Below are positions 1 to 6,234 of a stretch of 18,092 nt of DNA, in pieces. Below the pieces are notes generated by a model. It did not search any database. It was given only the letters and a program-made list of their open reading frames with translations, and was not told the DNA's origin. The position numbers were made by a program, and so were the translations under genes. Source of the DNA: Eubacterium sp. AF22-8LB (lineage in GTDB: Bacteria; Bacillota_I; Bacilli_A; Erysipelotrichales; Erysipelotrichaceae); the NCBI RefSeq assembly GCF_003458715.1, contig NZ_QRVI01000034.1, forward strand, positions 1 through 18,092, in the 5' to 3' direction. How positions within the stretch are numbered: position 1 is the first letter of the stretch; every line of letters starts with the position of its first letter.

Positions 1-13
1 CACCTCAGCAGTG

Positions 14-49
14 CTCATCTATATTACCAAATACTTCCCCTTTCGTCAA
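14..49 (-). promoter_or_regulatory. Strong promoter firing leftward out of the window, with AT-rich upstream element
   Basis: Read on the minus strand, TTGACG (44-49) is separated by 17 nt from TAATAT (21-26). A TG dinucleotide one base upstream of the -10 makes it an extended -10. The expected start is near position 14, so the transcript leaves the window. The roughly 50 bases upstream of the -35 are almost pure A/T with A-runs, like an UP element. A near-consensus promoter with an UP-like region often serves stable RNA or highly expressed genes, but the transcribed gene lies outside this window. An ATG at 16-18 would fall upstream of the predicted start and directly follows an in-frame TAG, so it is not called. 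Confidence 0.6.
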
Positions 50-288
50 ATGTTTTTTTGATTTTTTTAAAAAATATGTGAATTTATTTAAATAAATCAT
101 TAACACAGTGTTTACACACAAGTCATTTAATACTGACTTGAAACACATAAAAGACTATAAATAAAGGAATAATCGATATTCGATTCACCACGAATCGTCT
201 TAACATTTACAATTAAATGACAACTCATTTCATTTACTTCTCTCAAAGAAAGAAAATTTCGAGCTACTTCCATATATCAATAATAATT
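50..288. other. AT-rich stretch without a convincing gene
   Basis: This stretch lies between the left-edge promoter and the terminator of the GRE activase. It holds two small perfect inverted repeats: CAAGTCA at 119-125 with TGACTTG at 134-140, and CGATTC at 181-186 with GAATCG at 192-197. It also holds AACAC/GTGTT around 102-112. Neither hairpin is followed by a T-run in a useful direction, so I do not call them terminators. One short minus-strand ORF (127-273) is listed separately with low confidence. Confidence 0.5.
127..273 (-). CDS. Possible small ORF or gene remnant, 48 aa, unknown
   Basis: An uninterrupted minus-strand frame runs from an ATG at 273 to a TAA at 127 and predicts 48 residues starting MEVARNFLSL. 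No Shine-Dalgarno sequence precedes the ATG, and an internal Met at residue 16 has only a weak purine stretch before it. The frame begins about 15 bases beyond the activase terminator. A stretch ending NIDYSFIYSLL faintly recalls the second helix of short HPr-like proteins (typically DAKSIMGLLSL), but this is a visual guess and could be chance. It could be a decayed gene, an uncharacterised small protein, or noise. I favour noise or a remnant. Confidence 0.15.
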   Translation of the reverse strand: MEVARNFLSLREVNEMSCHLIVNVKTIRGESNIDYSFIYSLLCVSSQY

Positions 289-310
289 TAAAAAGGAGCC
301 TACGCTCCTT
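289..310 (-). terminator. Intrinsic terminator of the GRE operon
   Basis: On the minus strand a 7-bp stem (AAGGAGC / GCTCCTT, plus-strand arms 293-299 and 304-310) with a GTAG loop is followed by a T-run. The first arm overlaps the activase stop codon (309-311), so the hairpin begins inside the end of the gene. Confidence 0.8.
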
Positions 311-1226
311 AATCGATAACTAGATTCTTTATACCATTTTGTTTTGCACAATTATAGAACTCTTGCATCTTTTCACTAGAATACATTTTTGGATTCTCTT
401 TAAAACAATACTCCATATCTAAATACGCATATTTAGATTGAGCTAGAGGATTATAATTCAGAATTTCATAACGAACATCTTCATAACAAGAAACTAAAAA
501 CTCTGAAATAGAAGAAATATTCTCAAAAGAAGCCGTCATAGTTGGAATTAAAGGCGTACGAACAATTACGTGCGCTTTTTTTTCACTATGCAGTAAATAC
601 GCAATATTCTTTAATATTTTTTCATTTGTTACACCCGTATATTGTTTATGCAATTCAAGATCATACAACTTACAATCACAATAGATTTGATCCAAGTAAG
701 GTAAAGCCCTTTGTACATTCTCTAAATCTGTATATAAACTAGTTTCTATAGCCGTATGAATTCCTTTTTCCTTACAAGCCTTTAATATATCGATCAAAAA
801 ATCATTCTGTAAAAATGGCTCTCCTCCTGAGAAAGTTACACCACCTTCTCTTTTAAAGAATATTTCATCCTTTAAAATTTCATGAACACATTCCTCTACC
901 GTATACTCTTTGGCATCCATACTCAAAGCTAAAGTAGGACACACATCACAAATCGCGTTCCAATCTTCATTTACGTTTCTTGAAATACAAATTTTATCCT
1001 CAACACGCTTGATTCCACCATGTTTAGAGGCGTGCACACAACCAAGACAGTGCATACACTTGGATTCCATATACAAGACTTGTGGTAAACAAGATAAACC
1101 CTCGGGATTTTGACACCACTTACAGCGAAGTGGACACCCCTTAAAAAACACCGTTGTACGGATTCCTTTTCCGTCATGTGTCGCAAAACGCTTTATATCA
1201 AAAATATATCCTTTAGATGTTGTCAT
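309..1226 (-). CDS. Glycyl radical enzyme activating enzyme (radical SAM)
   Basis: This is a radical SAM activase of 305 residues that should install the glycyl radical on the GRE encoded just upstream, using S-adenosylmethionine and a 4Fe-4S cluster in the cytoplasm. The cluster motif C-x3-C-x2-C is Cys31, Cys35 and Cys38 (GCPLRCKWCQNPEG), and the SAM-binding GGE motif is at about 134-136 (TFSGGEP). An insert at 57-97 corresponds to the ferredoxin-like region of GRE activases. It keeps C57-x2-C60-x2-C63 but has Ser67 where a fourth Cys is usual, and the second cluster is reduced to CDVCPT (93-98). I chose the ATG at 1226 because AAGGA lies 6 nt upstream and the protein then starts right before the conserved IFDIKRFATHDG segment. 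The frame stays open to 1301, but that extension lies inside the GRE gene. It overlaps the GRE 3' end by 14 nt, implying translational coupling. Confidence 0.93.
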   Translation of the reverse strand: MTTSKGYIFDIKRFATHDGKGIRTTVFFKGCPLRCKWCQNPEGLSCLPQVLYMESKCMHCLGCVHASKHGGIKRVEDKICISRNVNEDWNAICDVCPTLALSMDAKEYTVEECVHEILKDEIFFKREGGVTFSGGEPFLQNDFLIDILKACKEKGIHTAIETSLYTDLENVQRALPYLDQIYCDCKLYDLELHKQYTGVTNEKILKNIAYLLHSEKKAHVIVRTPLIPTMTASFENISSISEFLVSCYEDVRYEILNYNPLAQSKYAYLDMEYCFKENPKMYSSEKMQEFYNCAKQNGIKNLVID

Positions 1227-3519
1227 AACTTGTCCTTGCGATAATTTCATCCTGCAACTCTCCAGCAAGCTCTGTAAAATATGCAGTATAACCAGCAACA
1301 CGAACCGTCAAAGAGCGATATTGATCCGGATGTGCTTTGGCATTTAATAAATCTTCTTTTCTTACAACATTAAATTGAATATGTGGAATCTCTAAATCTA
1401 CAAATGTACGCATAAAATTCGCAAACTTATCAATTCCGGCTTCAGTACTAAAAAATTCTGGCAAAAACTTCATATTCAACAACCCACCATTTGTAGTACA
1501 CGAATTATCTAAATGCGATACCGATTTTAATACAGCTGTTGGACCCTTTAAATCTCGACCATACACAGCCGACAATCCGCCATCTGCCAAAGGTGTTTGG
1601 GCAAGTCTTCCATCGCAGCTAGCCCCTACATTTTCTCCCATAGGAACGTGTGCACTTACTGTATACATTCCTGTATGATAAGGTCCATTACGATAGTTTG
1701 TATATTTTCTCAATTTATTTCTAAACTTTAACGCCCATTTGGCGCCAAGCTCATCTACCCACTCTACATCATTGCCATACTTAGGTGCACGATTTAACAA
1801 CATCTGGCGCATGACTTCATTGTTTGAAAAGTTATTCTTTAATGCATTTTCTAAATCATTTGCACCAATTTTCTTTTCCTCATATACAAGCTTCTTTAAG
1901 GCTGCCAAACTATCTGCAAGATTAGCGACTTGAATCATTTGAATACCCGACAAATTATAGTGTGCTCCTCCACGTGTTACATCCATTCCTTTATCCATGC
2001 AATCATCAATGACACTTGATAAGAAGGCAGTTGGCAAAATATCAATATGAGCTTTTTCCACTTCTTCTAAACAAGGAATCATTTTATCTATAAAATAATC
2101 CATCATTTTTTCAAAAGCTTCTTCTAATTCGTCAAAAGAAGTATATGTACTTAATGAACCATAATCAGGTCCCATTTGTTTTCCTGTCAATAAACAACGT
2201 CCATGATTCAATGTTAGTTCAAGCACTTTATTCATATTAAACATACCCGAATCGGACCACCCTAAATTATTGCCTTGTGTTGTCAGTTCCACACAACCAA
2301 CAATCGCATAATCCATGGCATCTGAATGTGATATGCCCAAATCTTCCATGGATTTGATAATTGCCTTATCATTGAAAAATTGTGGCATACCACTTCCTTT
2401 TGAAACAACACGAATCGCATGTTTTAACAAGTCATCATTCGTATGTTCGTGAAGTCGAACGGATAAGTTTGGTTGAGGAAGGCCAATATCTTCTTGTGCC
2501 TTTAAAAACAAATGACTTAATTCATTACTAAAATCATTTCCGTTTTGATCTTGTCCACCTACACAAATATTAAATCCAATTGGAAAACCCGCAAAATATT
2601 TTGCACTATGCGCATTTCTTAAATATACAATTTCATTAAATTTCAACCATAAACACTCAATCAACTCTAATGCTTCATTTTCCTTCAACATACCCGTATC
2701 TATATCTTGTTTATAGTAAACATATAAAGTTTCATCTAAACGACCCGGAGAAAAACTAGATGCGTTGCTTTCCATGTGTAAAACGACAAATAAAAACCAT
2801 AGTGATTGTAAAGCTTCGTGGAATGTTGCAGCTGGATGATATGCAAGTTTTCCACAAATTTCAGACACATCCTTTTTATGCATTTCTAAAGCTAGATCAT
2901 GATAGCGAAGCATAAACTTCTGCACACCTTGCATGACTAAAATGACACATTCATAAAATTCTTTTTGCGACTGTGAACATGTCTCTAAATGATTTCTAGC
3001 TAAATCAATATACCCTTGTGGACCAAGTTTTAACCATTCCTTTACATTGGGACAAATGTGTCCCTGCGCATGATCGGTTTGATTGACTTTTACCACTTTA
3101 GAAATCGCACTAATTTCATCCCCATAACGATTTTTAATAACATCCTCCAAGCTTTTATCTTTCCAATACGGAACAATCACTTTGCGAAATGTTTCAATAT
3201 CTTCAGAACGCACATTAAACTTATCTTGAGGACGAGTTGGAATTGTTTCAAATTCATGATCCACCCAAGAAATTCCACTTTCCGGAAAAACAACACCATA
3301 ACGAACACCTTTTGTTCGATTTCCAACAATCAACTCTTCAGGTTCCATCCCAATTTCAATTTCATTTAATGCATTATATAAAGAGAGTGCTCGCTTATAA
3401 GGAACGGATTTATCTTCATTTTCTTGGTATGTACGAGTAATGATCAAAGCCTGTTCAATGCTTACGTAGCGAGGTTGAGACAACATTTTATCTTTAAGAA
3501 TAGAAATACGATTTAACAT
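1213..3519 (-). CDS. Glycyl radical enzyme, dehydratase/eliminase type, substrate unassigned
   Basis: This is an oxygen-sensitive glycyl radical enzyme of 768 residues. The radical glycine is Gly743 in the C-terminal loop RVAGYTAYF. The thiyl Cys409 sits in GCVE with Glu411 two residues later. That pattern marks the dehydratase, lyase and decarboxylase branches and argues against true pyruvate formate-lyase, which has adjacent cysteines. Asp423 lies 14 residues after the Cys, the spacing of the substrate-binding Asp of B12-independent glycerol dehydratase (recalled as C433/D447). However, GCVEP is GCVEL here, and the His-Ser pair expected near NGHS is Ala253-Ser254 (ESNASSFSPGR), so glycerol is unlikely. 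His154 (QGH) may be the N-terminal pocket His. Candidates include hydroxylated amino acids, sulfonates and polyols; none can be chosen. Start: ATG at 3519 with GGAGG 7 nt upstream. It has its own promoter just after the DeoR gene and is followed by its activase. Confidence 0.93.
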   Translation of the reverse strand: MLNRISILKDKMLSQPRYVSIEQALIITRTYQENEDKSVPYKRALSLYNALNEIEIGMEPEELIVGNRTKGVRYGVVFPESGISWVDHEFETIPTRPQDKFNVRSEDIETFRKVIVPYWKDKSLEDVIKNRYGDEISAISKVVKVNQTDHAQGHICPNVKEWLKLGPQGYIDLARNHLETCSQSQKEFYECVILVMQGVQKFMLRYHDLALEMHKKDVSEICGKLAYHPAATFHEALQSLWFLFVVLHMESNASSFSPGRLDETLYVYYKQDIDTGMLKENEALELIECLWLKFNEIVYLRNAHSAKYFAGFPIGFNICVGGQDQNGNDFSNELSHLFLKAQEDIGLPQPNLSVRLHEHTNDDLLKHAIRVVSKGSGMPQFFNDKAIIKSMEDLGISHSDAMDYAIVGCVELTTQGNNLGWSDSGMFNMNKVLELTLNHGRCLLTGKQMGPDYGSLSTYTSFDELEEAFEKMMDYFIDKMIPCLEEVEKAHIDILPTAFLSSVIDDCMDKGMDVTRGGAHYNLSGIQMIQVANLADSLAALKKLVYEEKKIGANDLENALKNNFSNNEVMRQMLLNRAPKYGNDVEWVDELGAKWALKFRNKLRKYTNYRNGPYHTGMYTVSAHVPMGENVGASCDGRLAQTPLADGGLSAVYGRDLKGPTAVLKSVSHLDNSCTTNGGLLNMKFLPEFFSTEAGIDKFANFMRTFVDLEIPHIQFNVVRKEDLLNAKAHPDQYRSLTVRVAGYTAYFTELAGELQDEIIARTSYDNI

Positions 3520-3543
3520 AGTAAGTCCTCCATTTACAAATCC

Positions 3544-3572
3544 ATTATAAAAAGAACTATGATCAAAATCAA
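3544..3572 (-). promoter_or_regulatory. Promoter of the GRE-activase operon
   Basis: On the minus strand TTGATT (3567-3572), a 17-nt spacer and a perfect TATAAT (3544-3549) give an expected start near 3537, 18 nt before the GRE ATG, leaving room for the GGAGG ribosome binding site. The -35 lies inside an inverted repeat and phased A-tracts lie upstream. The GRE can therefore be transcribed independently of the regulator gene. Confidence 0.75.
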
Positions 3573-3581
3573 TAGTTCTTT
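3551..3581 (-). promoter_or_regulatory. Perfect inverted repeat over the GRE promoter, likely operator
   Basis: The arms AAAGAACTAT (3551-3560) and ATAGTTCTTT (3572-3581) are perfect complements around an 11-nt centre. The repeat covers the -35 and most of the spacer, the usual place for a repressor site. Nested in it, minus-strand TTGAT-TTTG-ATCAT (3559-3572) matches the FNR-type pattern TTGAT-N4-ATCAA in 9 of 10 arm bases. The adjacent DeoR-type protein is the obvious candidate ligand and an FNR/CRP-type protein the alternative. A terminator reading is weaker because the stem has only two G/C pairs per arm. Confidence 0.6.
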
Positions 3582-3618
3582 ATTACTTTTTATTATTTTT
3601 TATTATTTTTTATTATTT
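3581..3618. repeat. 10-bp tandem repeat with helically phased A/T tracts
   Basis: Nearly four copies of TATTATTTTT stand in register, with T-runs at 3587-3591, 3596-3601 and 3606-3611, about 10 bp apart. On the minus strand they are A-tracts at roughly -50, -60 and -70 of the GRE promoter, where they could form curved DNA or an UP element. The left part is intergenic and the right part encodes the last residues and stop codon of the DeoR-type regulator. Confidence 0.75.
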
Positions 3619-4315
3619 GTAGGATCCCATAAAATTCATCCACTTTAGCATATTCATAATTCCCCATTTGGTAAAACTTATCCGAATCCGCCAACATATA
3701 TGCTTTTTTAGACTGATTTAATACAATTCGCTTTGTTTGACCATCATTCGGCATATAGGTCATAACACTTCCAGATTCTAAATTTATGCCTACCACACCT
3801 AAAAAGGCTACATCAAAATGAAATCTTTGAAGAAATTCATCACACATATTGCCTACAAAACCATTTTTTGCATAATCAAATTCTCCACCGATAAAAATAG
3901 AATGAATTTGACTTGTAGAAAGAATTTGAATCACATCCAACATATTCGTAACGACTGTAATACCTGAAATAGGTCTTGATACTAACAATTTGGCCAATTC
4001 AATATTCGTAGTTGAAATATCTAAAAAGACAGTCATGTTGGGTTCAATCAAATCATAGGCCATTTGCGCAATTTTTTGTTTCTCCTTACTATTCACATTC
4101 TTTCTAGAATTCGCATCCTCTAAATGAACATTTAAACGATTCAGAATCGCTCCACCATATATCTTTTTACACTTTCCCTTGGATTCTAAAAAAGCTAAGT
4201 CTTTACGAATCAAATCGGGTGTTACACCAAAGCGTTTACTTAAATCTTTGACTAACACTTTTCCATTCTCTTGTAAATCTTCTAAAATTAAATTTTGTCT
4301 TTCTTCTACAAACAT
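3593..4315 (-). CDS. DeoR/GlpR-family transcriptional regulator
   Basis: This 240-residue DNA-binding regulator is the typical family length. Residues 1-57 are a DeoR winged helix: EERQNLILEDL, then a helix-turn-helix around VKDLSKRFGVTPDLIRKDL (22-40), then LESKGKCKKIYGGA. Residues about 75-235 are the DeoRC effector domain with the usual FLDISTTNIELAKLL and VVTNMLDVIQIL segments. The family mostly senses phosphorylated sugars or related metabolites; the ligand here is unknown. The ATG at 4315 has AGGAG 6 nt upstream. The gene sits 73 nt upstream of the GRE on the same strand and diverges from the transporter with 65 nt between, so it probably controls both and itself. Its C-terminus (IIKNNKK and stop) is encoded in a 10-bp tandem repeat, so copy-number slippage would change the tail. 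Confidence 0.9.
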   Translation of the reverse strand: MFVEERQNLILEDLQENGKVLVKDLSKRFGVTPDLIRKDLAFLESKGKCKKIYGGAILNRLNVHLEDANSRKNVNSKEKQKIAQMAYDLIEPNMTVFLDISTTNIELAKLLVSRPISGITVVTNMLDVIQILSTSQIHSIFIGGEFDYAKNGFVGNMCDEFLQRFHFDVAFLGVVGINLESGSVMTYMPNDGQTKRIVLNQSKKAYMLADSDKFYQMGNYEYAKVDEFYGILQIIKNNKK

Positions 4316-4334
4316 ATATATCTCCTGTCTGATT

Positions 4335-4343
4335 ATTATACCA
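4335..4343 (-). promoter_or_regulatory. Extended -10 promoter of the DeoR-type gene
   Basis: On the minus strand TGGTATAAT (4343 to 4335) is a perfect extended -10 without a recognisable -35. The expected start near 4328 gives a leader of about 13 nt that carries the AGGAG site. It overlaps the divergent transporter promoter. Confidence 0.6.
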
Positions 4344-4349
4344 TTTTTA

Positions 4350-4358
4350 TGATATACT
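4350..4358 (+). promoter_or_regulatory. Extended -10 promoter of the NSS transporter
   Basis: TGATATACT is an extended -10 with TATACT at 4353-4358. The expected start near 4365 leaves a leader of about 16 nt with GAGG before the ATG. Together with the opposing DeoR promoter it forms an imperfect palindrome (TATACCAT at 4337-4344, ATGATATA at 4349-4356, 7 of 8 complementary). Confidence 0.55.
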
Positions 4359-4380
4359 TAGAAACATCGAGGTATTACAA

Positions 4381-5682
4381 ATGAATAAAAACGGAAATTT
4401 TAAAAGTACGGTAGGATTTGTGCTAGCCTGCGTAGGTTCTGCTGTAGGAATGGGAAACATATGGATGTTTCCATATCGCTTAGGACAATATGGAGGAGCT
4501 GCCTTTTTAATTCCATATCTTATCTTTATCGCCTTATTTGGCCTTGTTGGTTTATCAGCTGAATTTGCGTTAGGAAGAATGGCAAAAACAGGAACACTTG
4601 GTGCTTATGCATATTGTTGGAAAAACAAATTCGGTAAATATATCGGATGGCTTCCACTGCTTGGATCTCTTGGCATTGCGATTGGATATTGTGTCATTTT
4701 AGGATGGGTATTTCGAAGCATTCAAGGCGTAGTCACAAATGAACTATTCACAAATAGTATCCCAGCCTTCTTTACGAATATGACACAATCTTTTTCGAAT
4801 GTGCCTTGTCACTTTTTAGTCTTGTTTATTACTTGTTTATTGTTATTTACAAGTGCTACAAATGCGATTGAAAAAGTCAATAAAATATTGATGCCAGCCT
4901 TCTTTATCTTATTTATATTTCTAGCTATTCGTGTCAGCTTATTTGATGGTGCCATCGAAGGTTACAAATTCTTATTTGTACCCAAATGGGAATATTTATT
5001 CAATAAAGAAACATGGATCATGGCTATGGGCCAAGCCTTCTTTTCCTTATCCATTACCGGTTCAGGAATGATTGTATATGGTGCTTATTTAAAGGATGAT
5101 GTAGATATCCCAAAAGCAAGTATGCAGACGGCAATATTTGATACAATTGCAGCGATGCTAGCGGCATTGGCGATTATGCCTGCCGTATTCTCTTTTGACA
5201 TTGATCCCGTAAGTGGTCCTAGTTTAATGTTTTTAACACTACCAGAAGTCTTTAAACAAATGCCACTTGGCAATTTCTTTGCCCTATTCTTCTTTATTTC
5301 AGTAGCCTTTGCAGGAATCACAAGCTTGATCAACATGTTAGAAGCTGTGTGTGAGTCTTGGCAAAATCGTTTTCACATTTCTAGAAAGAAAGCTGTTCTA
5401 CTTTGTGGCATTATCACATTCATCATTTCTGTATGCATCGAAAATGGCGATGTTGTAGGTAGATGGATGGATGTTGTTACAATTTACATCATTCCTTTTG
5501 CAGCACTACTTGGTGCCATTACAATCTACTATGTTTTAGGTTGGAATGCCTTAAAACAAGAATTAGACAAAGGAAGAAAAAAGCCGGTTGGACCGACTTT
5601 TAAGTTCTTAGGCAAATATGTATATGTATTTCTTGCCATCATTATTTTGATTTTGGGAATTCTTTACAACGGTATTGGTTAA
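4381..5682 (+). CDS. Sodium:neurotransmitter symporter family (SNF/NSS) transporter
   Basis: This 433-residue integral membrane protein of the LeuT/SLC6 family uses Na+ to import amino acids or related amines. Signature features are the N-terminal GFVLACVGSAVGMGNIWMFPY (12-32, unwound TM1 with GNIW) and GQAFFSLSITGSG (217-229, unwound TM6). About eleven membrane segments can be drawn: roughly 10-33, 38-60, 86-112, 143-160, 168-186, 213-236, 250-272, 297-320, 337-353, 363-387 and 408-430. Eleven is common for short bacterial members. Met29 replaces the Arg that in LeuT (Arg30) forms the outer gate. The ATG at 4381 follows GAGG by 8 nt. It diverges from the DeoR-type regulator and is the only transporter near the GRE, so it may bring in the GRE substrate or its precursor. 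Its last 41 bases overlap the end of yfcE on the other strand, with no terminator seen between them. Confidence 0.92.
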   Translation: MNKNGNFKSTVGFVLACVGSAVGMGNIWMFPYRLGQYGGAAFLIPYLIFIALFGLVGLSAEFALGRMAKTGTLGAYAYCWKNKFGKYIGWLPLLGSLGIAIGYCVILGWVFRSIQGVVTNELFTNSIPAFFTNMTQSFSNVPCHFLVLFITCLLLFTSATNAIEKVNKILMPAFFILFIFLAIRVSLFDGAIEGYKFLFVPKWEYLFNKETWIMAMGQAFFSLSITGSGMIVYGAYLKDDVDIPKASMQTAIFDTIAAMLAALAIMPAVFSFDIDPVSGPSLMFLTLPEVFKQMPLGNFFALFFFISVAFAGITSLINMLEAVCESWQNRFHISRKKAVLLCGIITFIISVCIENGDVVGRWMDVVTIYIIPFAALLGAITIYYVLGWNALKQELDKGRKKPVGPTFKFLGKYVYVFLAIIILILGILYNGIG

Positions 5683-6187
5683 GCGTTTCTAAATCTTTCC
5701 AAGTAAATACACAGTCCTCGAGTATCATATAACTATGAGGGCTGTTTTCTTTTGGAATCGAAACAGATCCTGGATTCATATAAGTGATACCCTCTCGATC
5801 TTCAAGGGTAGGAACATGAGTGTGTCCACATAGTAATAGAGATCCAGGTTTCAGCTTAACAGGTTTTAAATGTCCATGTGTACAATAAATAAAGAACCCG
5901 TTTATATCCAACACCGAATAATCCGCCAAACATGGAAAATCTAGTACCATTTGATCGACTTCACAATCACAATTTCCACGGACACATAAAATCGAGTCCG
6001 AAATAGAATTCAACATCTCAATCACTTTTTTAGGTGCATACTCTTTTGGTAAATCGTTTCTAGGCCCATGATATAAAATATCACCTAATAAAATCAATCG
6101 ATCTGGCTTTTCGTATTTGTACGCATCCATTAGTTTTTGACAGTAATAACTTGAACCATGGATATCACTTGCGATCATATACTTCAT
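5642..6187 (-). CDS. yfcE: YfcE-type calcineurin-like phosphodiesterase
   Basis: This is a cytosolic metallophosphoesterase of 181 residues; E. coli YfcE is of nearly the same length. Family members hydrolyse phosphodiester bonds in vitro with Mn2+, and the physiological substrate is uncertain. All metal-site motifs are visible: D8-x-H10 (SDIHGS), GD with Asp36 (LLGDILYHGPRN), GNCD with Asn72, H104 (THGH) and GHTH with His122 and His124. The frame opens at 6223, but the ATG at 6187 is the start because AAGGAG lies 5 nt before it and MKYMIASDIHGS is the family's N-terminus. It lies 47 nt after pfp behind a strong terminator, so it relies on readthrough or on a promoter inside pfp. Its 3' end overlaps the transporter gene tail to tail. 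Confidence 0.93.
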   Translation of the reverse strand: MKYMIASDIHGSSYYCQKLMDAYKYEKPDRLILLGDILYHGPRNDLPKEYAPKKVIEMLNSISDSILCVRGNCDCEVDQMVLDFPCLADYSVLDINGFFIYCTHGHLKPVKLKPGSLLLCGHTHVPTLEDREGITYMNPGSVSIPKENSPHSYMILEDCVFTWKDLETLNQYRCKEFPKSK

Positions 6188-6203
6188 AAATTTCTCCTTT
6201 AAG

Positions 6204-6229
6204 AAAAAAGAATGCCGAAGCATTCCTTT
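6204..6229 (-). terminator. Intrinsic terminator of pfp with UUCG tetraloop
   Basis: On the minus strand GAATGC-TTCG-GCATTC (6225 to 6210), extended by a G-T wobble and three A-T pairs, runs into six Ts (6209-6204). The C(UUCG)G loop is exceptionally stable. The T-run ends only a few bases before the yfcE ribosome binding site. Confidence 0.88.
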
Positions 6230-6234
6230 ATTTA

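Noticed and set aside
119..197. Two small hairpins in the left intergenic stretch as terminators or a riboswitch
   Set aside because: The stems are 6-7 bp without a following T-run, and no conserved riboswitch or T-box pattern is recognisable.
1227..1301. N-terminal extension of the GRE activase frame upstream of 1226
   Set aside because: It lies within the GRE coding end. The earlier Met codons lack a properly spaced ribosome site, whereas the ATG at 1226 has AAGGA at 6 nt and matches the family start.
3058..3440. Plus-strand ORFs of 67 and 103 codons opposite the GRE gene
   Set aside because: Antisense to a conserved enzyme, Phe/Asn/Ile-rich low-complexity translations, and no ribosome binding site or promoter.
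3551..3581. Reading the palindrome as the terminator of the DeoR-type gene
   Set aside because: The stem has very low G/C content, while it coincides exactly with a good promoter, so an operator is the better explanation. A minor terminator role cannot be excluded.
6188..6223. Earlier start for yfcE
   Set aside because: It would be encoded in the pfp terminator hairpin. The ATG at 6187 has AAGGAG 5 nt upstream and the family N-terminus.
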